From CAZAMB01 sp964486335 (GTDB lineage: Bacteria > Planctomycetota > Phycisphaerae > UBA1845): a DNA stretch of 64,000 nt. This document shows positions 29,843 through 40,286 of the stretch, in pieces. Location: NCBI GenBank assembly GCA_964486335.1, contig CAZAMB010000010.1, positions 1-64,000 of the forward strand. Reading direction: 5' to 3'. The position numbers and the translations under genes are program-made. The notes beneath the pieces were generated by a model. That model searched no databases. It worked only from the letters and a program-made list of their open reading frames with translations, and had not been told where the DNA came from. Within the stretch, counting starts at the first letter, position 1, and each line of letters starts with the position of its first letter.

Positions 29843-29869
29843 TGGTTCTCATCTCCTATGAGTTAATCT

Positions 29870-29881
29870 CAGAACGTTCTG
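29870..29881. promoter_or_regulatory. 12-base palindrome upstream of groES
   Basis: CAGAACGTTCTG is perfectly self-complementary and lies 27 bases upstream of the groES start. It may be an operator. It is not a CIRCE element, which I looked for and did not find upstream of any chaperonin gene here. Confidence 0.3.
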
Positions 29882-29961
29882 TCGTTTTTCTTCGAAGAAG
29901 GGCGTGAATCACTCGCTTTCAACGCGGTTCCTTCGCTCTTCGTCATTCGCCATCTAGTCTT

Positions 29962-31596
<1,635 letters not shown>

Positions 31597-31911
31597 GTTC
31601 GTCTCCTCGAAGAGTACTCTCTGTTCAAATCGTGAACACGCCTCGCCGCAGACTGCGGAATCGGCGCAATCTTCCTTCTTCCAGTTCAAGAGCAACATCC
31701 GGACCATTCGAAGGATTCCCGTCATCAATCCATAAGTTGCGTTGAAGCATATAGTTATGACCGCCTGGCGAACGCATTACGATGAGTCCTCACCTGCCAC
31801 CTTGGCAGTGGGCGGCGAGACCGCTGAACCCGCGTGCCAAATTGACAGTTTCGCTTCGGGCGTCGGTTGGACCTTCTTGATCGCGCGCGACTCCAAACCT
31901 ACCATCGCGCG
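31597..31911. other. Divergent control region of the chaperone array
   Basis: 315 bases between groEL2 (minus) and the Mpo1-like gene (plus). It must hold the promoter of the chaperone array. I see no CIRCE, no clear sigma-32 box and no confident sigma-70 pair. Confidence 0.4.
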
Positions 31912-32241
31912 ATGATGAATTTCTATCGCAACTGGCGGACACGGCATCGACATCCGGTGTCGTTTGTCCTGCATGTTCTTGCGATCCCTTTGCTTCCGGC
32001 GGCGGGCGTGCTCGTCGTGGTTCAATTGGCAAACGACGCTTGGGCGTTGTGGTGGCGTCCGGTGGGGTTGCTCGCCGCCAGCTATCTGCTGCAATGGATT
32101 GGGCACCGAATCGAAGGTAACGACATGGGCGAGTGGATGGTCATCAAACGGGCGCTGGGCCTGCCGTGTACGCCCGTATCGCCCCGATTCACCATCGAGG
32201 CTTCAAAGCCCAAGTCCTCACCAAAGGAGGCCAAGGCTTGA
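31912..32241 (+). CDS. Small Mpo1/DUF962-like membrane protein
   Basis: About 109 residues starting MMNFYRNWRTRHRHPVSF. Two hydrophobic segments follow (VLHVLAIPLLPAAGVLVVVQL and PVGLLAASYLLQWIGH). The His after the helix in WIGHRIEGNDMGEW and the early H-HPVSF-LH cluster fit the Mpo1/YGL010w (DUF962) pattern. Yeast Mpo1 is a dioxygenase that shortens 2-hydroxy fatty acids. The catalytic role here is inference. The frame opens at a TTG at 31867, but the paired ATGs at 31912/31915 match the family start. It overlaps the downstream GNAT start. Confidence 0.6.
   Translation: MMNFYRNWRTRHRHPVSFVLHVLAIPLLPAAGVLVVVQLANDAWALWWRPVGLLAASYLLQWIGHRIEGNDMGEWMVIKRALGLPCTPVSPRFTIEASKPKSSPKEAKA
32226..32240 (+). 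promoter_or_regulatory. SD that fixes a TTG start for the GNAT gene
   Basis: AGGAGG (32225-32230) is 7 bases before TTG at 32238. The TTGA there also contains the stop of the upstream gene, a stop-start overlap typical of translational coupling. Confidence 0.7.
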
Positions 32242-32735
32242 GCGCTGTCCAAGATTCAATCCATGTTCGTGCGGCCGGTCCGGGAGATCAGGATGCCATC
32301 GTCGGATTCAATATCGCAATGGCGATGGAAACCGAAGGAAAGGAACTTGATGTCGCAGTTGCCACGAACGGTGTTCGAAACGCGCTGGTCGATCCGGCGC
32401 GAGCACGGTACTTCCTGGCCGAACGGCAGGGCGAAGTCGTCGGGCAAACAATGGTCACACTCGAATGGAGCGACTGGCGAAATGGGAATTTCTGGTGGAT
32501 TCAAAGCGTGTACGTTCGACCGGATTGCCGGCGACTCGGCGTCTTTCGGCGATTGCACGCCGCGGTGCGCGATGAAGCGAAGCGCAACGCCGGTGTGTGC
32601 GGACTGCGTTTGTACGTTCACGACACAAACGGGCGGGCGATCGAAACTTATGCTCGACTCGGCATGAGCCAAACGCCTTACCTTCTGTTCGAAGAAGAAT
32701 GGTCAAACGAATCGAACCGGCTATCCCAAAGCTGA
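32238..32735 (+). CDS. GNAT-family N-acetyltransferase
   Basis: 165 residues from TTG. The GNAT fold is visible: IHVRAAGPGDQDAIVGFN (strand 1 and helix 1), YFLAERQGEVVGQTMVTLEW (strands 2-4), and IQSVYVRPDCRRLGVFRRLHAAVRDEAKR, where RRLGVFRRL is the acetyl-CoA pyrophosphate-binding motif. LRLYVHDTNGRAIETYARLGM closes motif B. The C-terminal LLFEEEW is common in this subgroup. The substrate is unknown. It is translationally coupled to the Mpo1-like gene. Confidence 0.88.
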   Translation: MSAVQDSIHVRAAGPGDQDAIVGFNIAMAMETEGKELDVAVATNGVRNALVDPARARYFLAERQGEVVGQTMVTLEWSDWRNGNFWWIQSVYVRPDCRRLGVFRRLHAAVRDEAKRNAGVCGLRLYVHDTNGRAIETYARLGMSQTPYLLFEEEWSNESNRLSQS

Positions 32736-32818
32736 ACCGCAGCGGTGAAAACATGGGGGCCGCCCGGCACGCAAACGATGCCGAACGGCCCCACCAATGG
32801 CTCCAAACCACCCGCGAA

Positions 32819-33499
32819 TTACTTCCGCGTGCAGGTGATCTCCAGGTTCATGAACTCCTTGCCGTCCGGTCCGGGACCGAACATTTTCATGACTTCCTTG
32901 TCGTTGTTGATGATCTCGACGGTCGTACGGGTTTTCTGCTTCGCCATGGTCATCGGATCGAAGTTCTCTCCCGTGAAGGTGAACGTTTTCCCCGACGCAT
33001 CGACCGATCCGGTATGCGTGAACATGCCCGTGCTCATCGAGTCGACCCAGTAGCCGTGATAGTGCTTTTGAAGCTTGTCGTAACCGGTGACGCCGAATCC
33101 CTCAAAGGGCATTCCCATGGCAGTGCCCTTGAATTCCTCGGCCATGTAACGGCCGCCGAGAATCCACTTTCTTTCGGCGGTGGACGTCGATTCGTCAGGC
33201 GGCGCGCCGGGCGCCTGCCAGAACTTGGTCGTGCAATTGAACGAGCCGATCATCGGCTTGAGGGCTTCGTGCTCCTTGCCAGGCGCCGACATTTCCTGGA
33301 ACATCTTCATCATGGCGGCCATGTCGGGCTCGCCCTCTTTCTTATCCGCCGCCGCGGCGGGCTTGGTGTCGGCGGGTTTCACCGCCGGTTTATCGCCCGC
33401 CGGCTTCTTGTCGTCCTTTTTGTCCTGCGCGAACAGCGTCGCGCCGCCGATCAAACCCACGGCCGCAAACAATCCGAGAAACTTCCAACCTGCCTTCAT
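32819..33499 (-). CDS. Secreted DUF1579-family protein, copy 1
   Basis: 226 residues from the ATG at 33499, with GAGGAG about 7 bases upstream. The signal peptide is MKAGWKFLGLFAAVGLIGGA to LFAQ. A Lys/Asp/Pro/Ala-rich linker precedes a DUF1579 domain: EHEALKPMIGSFNC, ERKWILGGRYMAEEF, GMPFEGFGVTGYDKLQKHYHGYWVDSMSTGMF, then the C-terminal FMNLEITCTRK. Function is unknown for the family. The linker suggests the domain stands off a surface. It is a paralogue of the next gene. Confidence 0.85.
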   Translation of the reverse strand: MKAGWKFLGLFAAVGLIGGATLFAQDKKDDKKPAGDKPAVKPADTKPAAAADKKEGEPDMAAMMKMFQEMSAPGKEHEALKPMIGSFNCTTKFWQAPGAPPDESTSTAERKWILGGRYMAEEFKGTAMGMPFEGFGVTGYDKLQKHYHGYWVDSMSTGMFTHTGSVDASGKTFTFTGENFDPMTMAKQKTRTTVEIINNDKEVMKMFGPGPDGKEFMNLEITCTRK

Positions 33500-33543
33500 G
33501 ACGATCTCCTCACAAACGAACCTTGCCAATCACTCTCACACTG

Positions 33544-33567
33544 AAAAAACGGCTATCGAACCGTTTT
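33544..33567 (-). terminator. Intrinsic terminator between the DUF1579 paralogues
   Basis: On the minus strand AAAACGG-ttcgatag-CCGTTTT forms a 7-bp stem whose 3' arm runs into six U. It lies about 100 bases after the stop at 33668, so the two paralogues can be separate transcripts. Confidence 0.55.
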
Positions 33568-33667
33568 CGTTGTCAACGATAGAATCCGCCATCGCTTCCT
33601 CGGGTTCTCTCCGGACGCCGGCCCATGGTTTGTTTCTGGGAAGAGCGCGCGGAGGAGACCTCGAAGC

Positions 33668-34315
33668 CTAATTCTTCCGCGTGTACGTCACCTCGAGACT
33701 CATGTATTCCTTGCCGCCCGGCGGGCTTTCGTACATCTCGAATACGACTTTATCGGCGCTGACCATGCGGGTCACCGATTTGACCTTTTTCTCTTTTCCG
33801 GTCATGGGGTCGTTGTAAGAGCCCATATACGTGATCACTTTTCCGCTTTCGTCGATCTTCCCCTTGCTGGACATCATGCCGGTGCCCATGTTGTCATTCC
33901 ACGTGTTGTAGTACTCCTTGGATACGTTGTCATAACCGGTCAGCCCGAACCCTTCAAAAGGCCCGCCCATCATGGCGTCTTCCGGCGACGGATTGGCCTT
34001 CACTTCCTGAACCAGCAGGCGACCGCCCAGAATCCATTTGTACTCCGCGTTGCCCGTCGATTCCTGCCACGCATCTTCGGGACCCATGCGCCACTTCGTG
34101 ACGAAGGTCCACTTTCCCTCAAGCGCCTTGAGTCTGGCATGCGCTTCGCCCGTCTTGGCGGCTTTCATCATTGCTTCCATCATGGCCGCATCGGGACCTC
34201 CCGACGCGCCGCCTTCAGCGGGCTTCTTGTCCTCTTTCTTGTCCTGTGCGAATGCGACCGCGGAAAGCGCGATCGACCCCGCCATGAACAAACCAAACAA
34301 GTGTTTCGACTTCAT
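33668..34315 (-). CDS. Secreted DUF1579-family protein, copy 2
   Basis: 215 residues from the ATG at 34315, with GAGGAG 7 bases upstream; an upstream frame exists without SD. The signal peptide is MKSKHLFGLFMAGSIALSAV to AFAQ. It keeps the same order as copy 1: DKKEDKKPAEGG linker, EAHARLKALEGKW, AEYKWILGGRLLVQEVK, GGPFEGFGLTGYDNVSKEYYNTWNDNMGTGMM, EYMSLEVTYTRKN. It arose by tandem duplication with copy 1. Confidence 0.85.
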   Translation of the reverse strand: MKSKHLFGLFMAGSIALSAVAFAQDKKEDKKPAEGGASGGPDAAMMEAMMKAAKTGEAHARLKALEGKWTFVTKWRMGPEDAWQESTGNAEYKWILGGRLLVQEVKANPSPEDAMMGGPFEGFGLTGYDNVSKEYYNTWNDNMGTGMMSSKGKIDESGKVITYMGSYNDPMTGKEKKVKSVTRMVSADKVVFEMYESPPGGKEYMSLEVTYTRKN

Positions 34316-34449
34316 GATTTTCTCCTCTTTTCGAATGACCCAATGGCTTCCGAATCCGTCCGGTCCGGCCCGAGGACCCAAACGTGCGGGCATCCTAACC
34401 GATGCGGCCATATTTGGGAAGTGTTTGGGTGTGAAATATTGTGGAATCC

Positions 34450-36507
34450 TCAAGGGTCCCGCGCGAATACATTCAACAACGACCGGCCATCCCGCACGTC
34501 AACGTCGCCGTCACCATCCAAATCGAGCACTTCACAAGAGACGGAAACCGCCGTTGCCGGACCCGCCAAACATCTACCGAAAACTCCCCAATCATCCAGA
34601 TTAACAATTCCGTCGGAGTTTGCGTCACCTGGAATGGCCGAGCAAATGACGGCGCTGACTCGAAATTCATCGACGGCCGCTTCGGTCAGGGAATCGCTGG
34701 GGGCGTCGCTCACGGAAAAACGAACTTGGAGCGCGGAGCTTGGCTGGGACCTTTTTCCGGCAATACGAAATGCATGTTGTTCCCAGCGGTCGGTGTTCAC
34801 AGTAATGGATTCGAGGTGTTCCCAGGAGTTGCCTCCATCATAAGAGTATTCGACGGTCAACCCATCCGGGGTCCCCGAAGCCGTGTAGAACCAGATCGAG
34901 TAACTGATCTCAATTTCGTCGCTCGTTCCCATGGCGATTTCGGGTGAGGTCAGGATGAGGGGACCGCCGTCCACATCGTTCGTGCCCGGATTGCCACCGA
35001 AGTGTTGCCCGGTCACGAAACAAGAAGCGCCTGCGTTCGGACTTCGATCGAAGGCCGGCTGTACCGGGGTCGCACCAGAAAATGTCCCGACCGGGACGAC
35101 GCGGGTCCAGTCACCGGAGGTTCCGACTCCGAGGGTCGTCGCGGTCCAGCCGCGATCGGTTTCGAAGTCGTCGTCAAAAATGGAAACCAACGGGCTCACG
35201 GAAACTCGATGCAGCTGAAACGGAGCGATCGGAGGCTCATAAACAACCGCGCCATTCGACGTCCGGGCCAATAGGTAGTATTCGAGAATCGTCTCGCATG
35301 GAACGGGCGGAAGGTCGACGGCATATCGGTCGCCGCCCAAATGTTCGAGGCGTCGCGCGGCCGTGAAAGGCCCGGGAGCAGTGCGATAGATCAACTCCGG
35401 CGAACCGGGCGCCAACGTACCCGCAACGTCCGCAATGCGAACTTCCCATCGAGTCGTCCTAAGCGGCGGCACGGTGCGCGGCGGCATATCCGTCGGCTCA
35501 AAACGCAGCGCCGGCCGCTCAGCCGCTTCGAGCACGCGACGCACGTTGATTCGGCCGGCACCGAAGCGATCATCATGTCCGGGATCACCCAAGTCATCCG
35601 ACCCAAAGGTCAGTAACTCGCGGATCGCTTGTGCGTCCAGCTGCGGTGCATAGCTTCGAACCAATGAGGCCGCTCCGGCCACAAACGCGGCGGCCGAAAA
35701 GGAACTGCCGTTTGACTCGAATCCGTATCCGCCCGACGCGGACGTGGACCAGATTTTTTCGCCGGGCGCCGCACAGTCAATCCGTAGTCCGCGATTGGAA
35801 AAGGTCGCTTGAGCGTCTTGATTGTTGGTGGCGGCCACGGCGATACAACCGTCGAGCCTTGCCGGAAAGGCGATTTCCGCATCACCGGTATGTCCCGCCC
35901 CGGCAACCAACAGGCAGCCGCGGTCGGTTGCGTAACTCAATGCGTCCGCAAGCGTCTGATTGAAATGAAACAATTGAACCAGAATGAGAATGACGTCGGC
36001 ATTTTGATCGGCGGCCCAGCGAATGCCGTCGGCAACGGACTCGGCACTGACGGATGTCCCCTGGGCGACGCGAACGGGAAGGATCCATGCGCGGTCGTTG
36101 ATTCCGGCGATTCCGATTCCGTTATCGCGCGCGGCAGCGATGATTCCCGCAGCGCGAGTTCCATTTGTTCCGGTATCGAGCGTACTGTAGGGGTCACCGC
36201 CGGCCAGCGGAGACACATTGCCCTCGAGGAGACGATCGGCGAACTCCGCATGTGGATTGACGCCGGTTCCCACGATGGCCACCAGAACGGGACGCGCGCC
36301 GGGGTGAACGGCCCAGGCGTCGCAAGCCGATCCGTCGGCGCCGAAGAAACCGGTCACGCCGTCCACATCTTGCCCGATGTTTCGCAATCCCCATTGAAGT
36401 GTGAAGTCTGGATCGTTCGACGCCCCCGCAACCACAGGCTCCGGGACCAACCATGAAATAAGGACGAGCGTACAAGCGACTGCCGAAGGGAATCGAATGA
36501 ATGGCAT
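34450..36507 (-). CDS. Secreted subtilisin-fold (S8) pseudoprotease with dockerin-like C-terminus
   Basis: 685 residues. The signal peptide ends near PVVAG. Residues 35-330 align readily with S8 peptidases (QWGLRNIGQ, NGIGIAGI, ILPVRVAQG, VADGIRWAADQNADV, FSNRGLRIDCAAPGEKIWST, FVAGAASLVRS). The catalytic Asp site reads VAIVGTGVN, with Gly80 where Asp is expected. The His site NGTRAAGIIAA has Arg118 where His is expected. The oxyanion AGN site reads AGH (His206). Only the Ser site NGSSFSAAAFVAG keeps Ser269. It should not be an active protease. The C-terminal part holds a beta-sandwich region around FDDDFETDRGWT and then GDANSDGIVNLDDWGVFGRC and DLDGDGDVDVRDG, a dockerin-like calcium pair. GGAGGAGG precedes the start. 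Confidence 0.88.
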   Translation of the reverse strand: MPFIRFPSAVACTLVLISWLVPEPVVAGASNDPDFTLQWGLRNIGQDVDGVTGFFGADGSACDAWAVHPGARPVLVAIVGTGVNPHAEFADRLLEGNVSPLAGGDPYSTLDTGTNGTRAAGIIAAARDNGIGIAGINDRAWILPVRVAQGTSVSAESVADGIRWAADQNADVILILVQLFHFNQTLADALSYATDRGCLLVAGAGHTGDAEIAFPARLDGCIAVAATNNQDAQATFSNRGLRIDCAAPGEKIWSTSASGGYGFESNGSSFSAAAFVAGAASLVRSYAPQLDAQAIRELLTFGSDDLGDPGHDDRFGAGRINVRRVLEAAERPALRFEPTDMPPRTVPPLRTTRWEVRIADVAGTLAPGSPELIYRTAPGPFTAARRLEHLGGDRYAVDLPPVPCETILEYYLLARTSNGAVVYEPPIAPFQLHRVSVSPLVSIFDDDFETDRGWTATTLGVGTSGDWTRVVPVGTFSGATPVQPAFDRSPNAGASCFVTGQHFGGNPGTNDVDGGPLILTSPEIAMGTSDEIEISYSIWFYTASGTPDGLTVEYSYDGGNSWEHLESITVNTDRWEQHAFRIAGKRSQPSSALQVRFSVSDAPSDSLTEAAVDEFRVSAVICSAIPGDANSDGIVNLDDWGVFGRCLAGPATAVSVSCEVLDLDGDGDVDVRDGRSLLNVFARDP

Positions 36508-37060
36508 CAGGGCCTCCTCCCACGCATGCAGAAACCAGCCTTCGGGACAATGCTCATTTGATCACGAACGGGTAGAAATGATAGCAACAATTCACAAGAG
36601 GGGAAAAGGGCACAGCAACCGGCGCAAATACTGTTTTGAAACTGAAATATTTTGCGGCGCTGTCGTCTGGGGATCGGGCAAGCGTTCATTGTGACGCGCC
36701 CCCCGAAACTCGAACCAGTCGCGCTGAGGAAGCAGGTCAAGGCAACTCCGAGGCAGAATGGGCGTTCAGGGCTTCAACACACCCTTGTTTTTTTCAATAC
36801 AACCACTAGCCATCGGAGGCCCGCTCAGCAATGTCGCACTTTCGACGCCAGCGCGAATCCCTCATTCACCCGCACCACGAATCATTCCAACTTTCACCGC
36901 GAGAATGACCAAGCAATCCACCGCTTTTACATAGTCCGATAATCAAGAATCGACGACGTGTTTTCTCTTACTTTCGAGTTCTAACCAACGCGACCATGGT
37001 GTGTCATTGACGGTAACGACGGGAAATGGAGCACCCGCCGAAGACGAAAGGATGTGGACC
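36508..37060. other. Long divergent intergenic region
   Basis: 553 bases between the pseudoprotease gene (minus) and the His-rich protein gene (plus). It is AT-richer near 36580-36660 and 36780-36960. No RNA gene, repeat or clear promoter pair was recognised. Open frames here lack SD sites. Confidence 0.4.
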
Positions 37061-37672
37061 ATGAACGCGATCCGATGCATGTCGACGAAACTGAGTTGGG
37101 GATTGGCCATGATGGGAGTTTCCGCCGCGATGAGCGTTTCGCCCGCGACGGCCAAGGCCGACCGCTGGGGCGTCAGCGTTTCACTCGGCGGCCAACCGAC
37201 CTATGTCCCGCCGGCCTACGAAACGCAGGCTCGAACCGTGACGACACCGGCCGTCTTTGAAACTCAGACGCGCCGCGTTTGGATCGAGCCGGTCTACGAG
37301 AATCGACAAGTGCTCATCGAGATTCCAGCTCGCACGGCCGTCCGCGAGATGCCGCGCCGTGACTATTACGGTCGAGTTGTCGGGTATGAGCGGGTCGTGA
37401 CGGTTGTCGAACCGGCACGCCGAGAATGGCGAACGAAGCGCGTCCTCGTTCAGCCGGGGCGATGGGAAACGGTGACTGAGCAGGTCTGTGTCCGGCCGGA
37501 GAGTTCCGAAGTGGTGTATGACAATGTCCAGGTCAGTCCGGGGTATTGGACGCCGTCCAGTGGCATCAGCTTCGGTTATGCCCACGGCCACCACCACGAT
37601 CACGGCGTTCGAGTCATAAGAGCCGCGACTCCGTACGGACCGCATCGAGGCGTCGTGAGAGTGCGGCGCTAA
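37061..37672 (+). CDS. Exported protein with V/R-rich repeats and His-rich tail
   Basis: 203 residues from the ATG at 37061 (AAGGA about 9 bases upstream). The signal peptide MNAIRCMSTKLSWGLAMMGV leads to ATAKA. The mature part repeats short beta-strand-like units, for example TVTTPAVFETQTRRVWIEPVY, VRPESSEVVYDN and QVSPGYWTP, typical of planctomycete YXWGXW-like or uncharacterised periplasmic proteins. The end is His-rich (GYAHGHHHDHGVRV), possibly metal binding. No catalytic motif is seen. A strong terminator follows 27 bases after the stop. Confidence 0.65.
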   Translation: MNAIRCMSTKLSWGLAMMGVSAAMSVSPATAKADRWGVSVSLGGQPTYVPPAYETQARTVTTPAVFETQTRRVWIEPVYENRQVLIEIPARTAVREMPRRDYYGRVVGYERVVTVVEPARREWRTKRVLVQPGRWETVTEQVCVRPESSEVVYDNVQVSPGYWTPSSGISFGYAHGHHHDHGVRVIRAATPYGPHRGVVRVRR

Positions 37673-37698
37673 ACGAAATCGGGAAAAACAAGGACTTT

Positions 37699-37742
37699 GA
37701 GACCGTCTTTCCGCCGTCTGCGGATCGACGGTCTCTTTTTTT
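37699..37742 (+). terminator. Intrinsic terminator of the His-rich protein gene
   Basis: 9-bp stem GAGACCGTC/GACGGTCTC with an internal CCGC/GCGG mini-stem, followed by seven T (37736-37742). Confidence 0.85.
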
Positions 37743-37750
37743 GAGGAGGG

Positions 37751-39337
37751 TCAGCCTTCCACTTTGAGTCGCAGCGGCGTGTTGAGGATCGGTCCCAGCG
37801 ATTCCGCGGGGCCGGAGTTCCACCGACCGAAGAAGCTGCGGAAGAGGATGCCGACGCGGTAGAAGTGCCGCCGCCAATCGAAGTTGCCGCTGAAGAGGGC
37901 GAAAAATCCTTTGGAAAGAATCCCGGCCCGCAACAACCGCATCTTAGTTTTTTCGCTGATGCCCAGCGGCGTGAGGTCGATGCCCAGGTAATCCTTGTTG
38001 CGGTTCCAGTTGTCGAGCACGAGGTCCGACGACGGCAGCCCGTGGCGCTCGACGATATCCAACAGCGGCGCACCGGGCATGGGCGTGGCGATCGACCAGG
38101 TCATGTAGTGCATCCGTCGAAGCAAAAACTGTTTCCAGACCCACCGCAGCGAACGTCGAATTTCGCGCGGCGTTTCGAACTGCAACTCGCCCTTGGTCTC
38201 CCAGAGCTGGAACGCCATCATGAACAACAAGACGCGAATCTTGTGCTTCTTGAGGAACTTGAGGCACTGCTCGACCTCGGCCACGGTGATTTTCTTTTCG
38301 ATCCCATCGAGCACGCGGTCGTTGGCGCTTTCCACGCCGAGATGGACAAGCCACATGTTCATCCGCTTGAACAGGTACGCGAGTTCGTCATCGATCTTGT
38401 CCGCGCGAAGGTTGCTCTGGAAGTACAAATCCTTGTAGCCCAAATCACCGATCGCACGACAAACTTCCTTCGCCCACGGCAGCGTCACGTTGATCTCGTC
38501 CGAGACAATTTTGATCTCGCGCACGCCGAGGCGATACAGCCAGTCCACTTCGCGGGCGATGTTCTCCGGCGAGCGCATCCGCACGAACGGCTTGGCCGCG
38601 CGCCACACCGGCAGCGAGCAAAAGGTGCATTTGTACGGACACCCTCGGCTGATCACGATGCACATTTGCTTGTTCGATTTGCAGTAGTGTTGCCCGACAT
38701 AGCGCGAAAAATCGATCCGGTCCCACGCCATGAACGGCAATTCGTCGAGGTTTTCGTACGCTCTCGGCTTGGCCGTCCGCAATGGTCCGTCCGGCGTGCG
38801 AAGCAGCAACCCGGGAATCTGCGTGAAGTCATCACCCCCTACCGCCACCGCGTTGACGATGTCGGCCAGGGTCATTTCCCCTTCGCCGATACAAACGATG
38901 TCCGCGAGCGTTTTTTCCATCACGATCTCAGGCACCGACGTCGGATGCGGACCGCCCGCGATCACCAGCAAGTCCGGAAATCGCTCCTTGATGGCGTTGA
39001 TGGTTTCGTACGCCACGCGCTGCGTCAGAAAGGCGAAGCTCATGCCGTAGATTCGCGGCTGATGATGTTCGATCGCGGCAAGATGATCCTCGGTCGTATG
39101 AAACTGATCGAGGAATACGATGTCGTCATCCGAAAGCGGCGTGTTTTCCCGCGTATAGGAAATCAGCTGCAAGATTCCCAGGTTCGGATAGGCTTTGTCG
39201 TAGTCGTCGGTTTGCGCGGGAGGATCGGCCAGGATGATCTTGAACGGCGCAATGCTCCCTTTGTGCTGCGTCGATCCGCCAACCCCGGATTCCGTTCGCT
39301 GTTTCAGAGGCCCAACTACGTCCAATGCGATTCCCAA
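37751..39337 (-). CDS. B12-binding domain radical SAM protein
   Basis: 528 residues from TTG at 39337. An N-terminal cobalamin-binding-like domain (FKIILADPPAQ, LGILQLISYTREN, YGMSFAFLTQRVAYETINAI, VIAGGPHPTS, CIGEGEMTLADIVNAV) precedes a radical SAM TIM barrel with the 4Fe-4S motif SRGCPYKCTFCSLP (C-x3-C-x2-C). EIKIVSDEINVT, the LYFQSNLRADKID segment and WLVHLGVESANDRVLDGI follow. The C-terminal domain (from MHYMTWSIATPMPGAPL) is typical of the group. Such enzymes do methylations or rearrangements; the substrate is not deducible. The frame is open to 39598 but residues before TTG look non-coding, while GGAGGT lies exactly 7 bases upstream of it. Confidence 0.88.
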   Translation of the reverse strand: MGIALDVVGPLKQRTESGVGGSTQHKGSIAPFKIILADPPAQTDDYDKAYPNLGILQLISYTRENTPLSDDDIVFLDQFHTTEDHLAAIEHHQPRIYGMSFAFLTQRVAYETINAIKERFPDLLVIAGGPHPTSVPEIVMEKTLADIVCIGEGEMTLADIVNAVAVGGDDFTQIPGLLLRTPDGPLRTAKPRAYENLDELPFMAWDRIDFSRYVGQHYCKSNKQMCIVISRGCPYKCTFCSLPVWRAAKPFVRMRSPENIAREVDWLYRLGVREIKIVSDEINVTLPWAKEVCRAIGDLGYKDLYFQSNLRADKIDDELAYLFKRMNMWLVHLGVESANDRVLDGIEKKITVAEVEQCLKFLKKHKIRVLLFMMAFQLWETKGELQFETPREIRRSLRWVWKQFLLRRMHYMTWSIATPMPGAPLLDIVERHGLPSSDLVLDNWNRNKDYLGIDLTPLGISEKTKMRLLRAGILSKGFFALFSGNFDWRRHFYRVGILFRSFFGRWNSGPAESLGPILNTPLRLKVEG

Positions 39338-39350
39338 ACGGTTCACCTCC
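39338..39350 (-). promoter_or_regulatory. Ribosome-binding site that decides a TTG start
   Basis: On the minus strand GGAGGT (39350-39345) is followed by 7 bases and then TTG (39337). No ATG further upstream in this frame has a comparable SD. Confidence 0.65.
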
Positions 39351-39667
39351 GAGTCAAAGGCTCCGCGCAGGCCAACCCCACGCCGGACTTCGGGACCCAA
39401 CGCCATGTTTATCGGTATCAAGCTGGGACTGCTAAACGAGCCAGGCCCTGAACCGGACATATCGGACGCGGAAGCATGGATGTTCCCGTTGGAGCCACAG
39501 TTTTTAAGGGAACATGCACCTAAACTTTGAAACGAGAAAAACCTCGGCGAGCTGAGGAGAATGCCTTTTCGACCGGAGTCGCTCCGCAACTTCAACAAAA
39601 ACCCCTTAAATCACAGCCCTTCCGGCACCGCGCTCCAAAAAAATTCCCGTTTTTTCCGTAAAAACGC

Positions 39668-39696
39668 TTGATTTGCGTCAGTGACCTGATTAGATT
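39668..39696 (+). promoter_or_regulatory. Sigma-70-type promoter of the HU-like gene
   Basis: TTGATT (39668-39673), a 17-base spacer, then TAGATT (39691-39696). The HU-like start codon is 53 bases downstream. Confidence 0.55.
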
Positions 39697-39748
39697 CTCG
39701 CCGTACAACCATGGAATGGTTGCGTTTTCTAAAGAAAGGAATGCCCGA

Positions 39749-40078
39749 ATGGCGAAGAAAGCGTCTGTCAAACCGTCGTCCAAAGTTCGTTCGAAGTCCG
39801 AAGTGTTCGGCCAGCTGGCCACCTGCGCGGACCTGACCAAGAAACAGGTCGCCTGCATGTTTGAAGGTCTTGCCGACCTCATCAAGACCGACCTCAAGAA
39901 GGGCCCCGGCGTCTTCACTGTCCCCGGCCTCATGAAAATCAAGGTCATCCGCAAGCCGGCCACCAAGGCCCGTGAAGGCGTCAATCCGTTTACGGGTGAG
40001 CGCATGATGTTCAAGGCCAAACCGGCGCGCAACGTCGTAAAGGTTCTGCCGCTCAAGAACCTGAAAGCCATGGTCTGA
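39749..40078 (+). CDS. HU/IHF-family DNA-binding protein
   Basis: 109 residues; the ATG at 39749 has AAAGGA 8 bases upstream. After a basic N-terminal extension (MAKKASVKPSSKVRSKSE) the HU fold is visible: VFGQLATCADLTKKQVACMFEGL (helices), VFTVPGLMKIKVIRKPATKAREGVNPFTGERMMFKAKPARNVVKVLPLKNL, with the beta-arm carrying NPFTGE as in the NPxTG tip that intercalates DNA. It probably has a nucleoid-structuring role. It is a monocistronic unit with its own promoter and terminator. Confidence 0.9.
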   Translation: MAKKASVKPSSKVRSKSEVFGQLATCADLTKKQVACMFEGLADLIKTDLKKGPGVFTVPGLMKIKVIRKPATKAREGVNPFTGERMMFKAKPARNVVKVLPLKNLKAMV

Positions 40079-40199
40079 TCGACCAAAGCTCGGCACCCGC
40101 GGCGAATGTCCGCACCGGCCGTGAGCGATACGCTCGCCACGGAATGCCAAGGCGGATTCTTCGTATTGGATTGGCGTCGAGAATCGATATTTTTTCGCG

Positions 40200-40231
40200 C
40201 GACCGCGATGCACGTCATCGCGGTCGTTTTT
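40200..40231 (+). terminator. Intrinsic terminator of the HU-like gene
   Basis: Perfect 11-bp stem CGACCGCGATG/CATCGCGGTCG with a 5-base loop, followed by five T (40227-40231). It lies about 120 bases after the HU stop and separates it from the next operon. Confidence 0.85.
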
Positions 40232-40286
40232 CTTGGGGTCGGGCCCATCCACGACAGTTTGTTACACGCAAGGGACGATTCCATTC

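Noticed and set aside
39338..39598. N-terminal extension of the B12 radical SAM protein to 39598
   Set aside because: The extension is Ser/Gly-rich without homology features and has no SD, whereas TTG at 39337 has GGAGGT at 7 bases.
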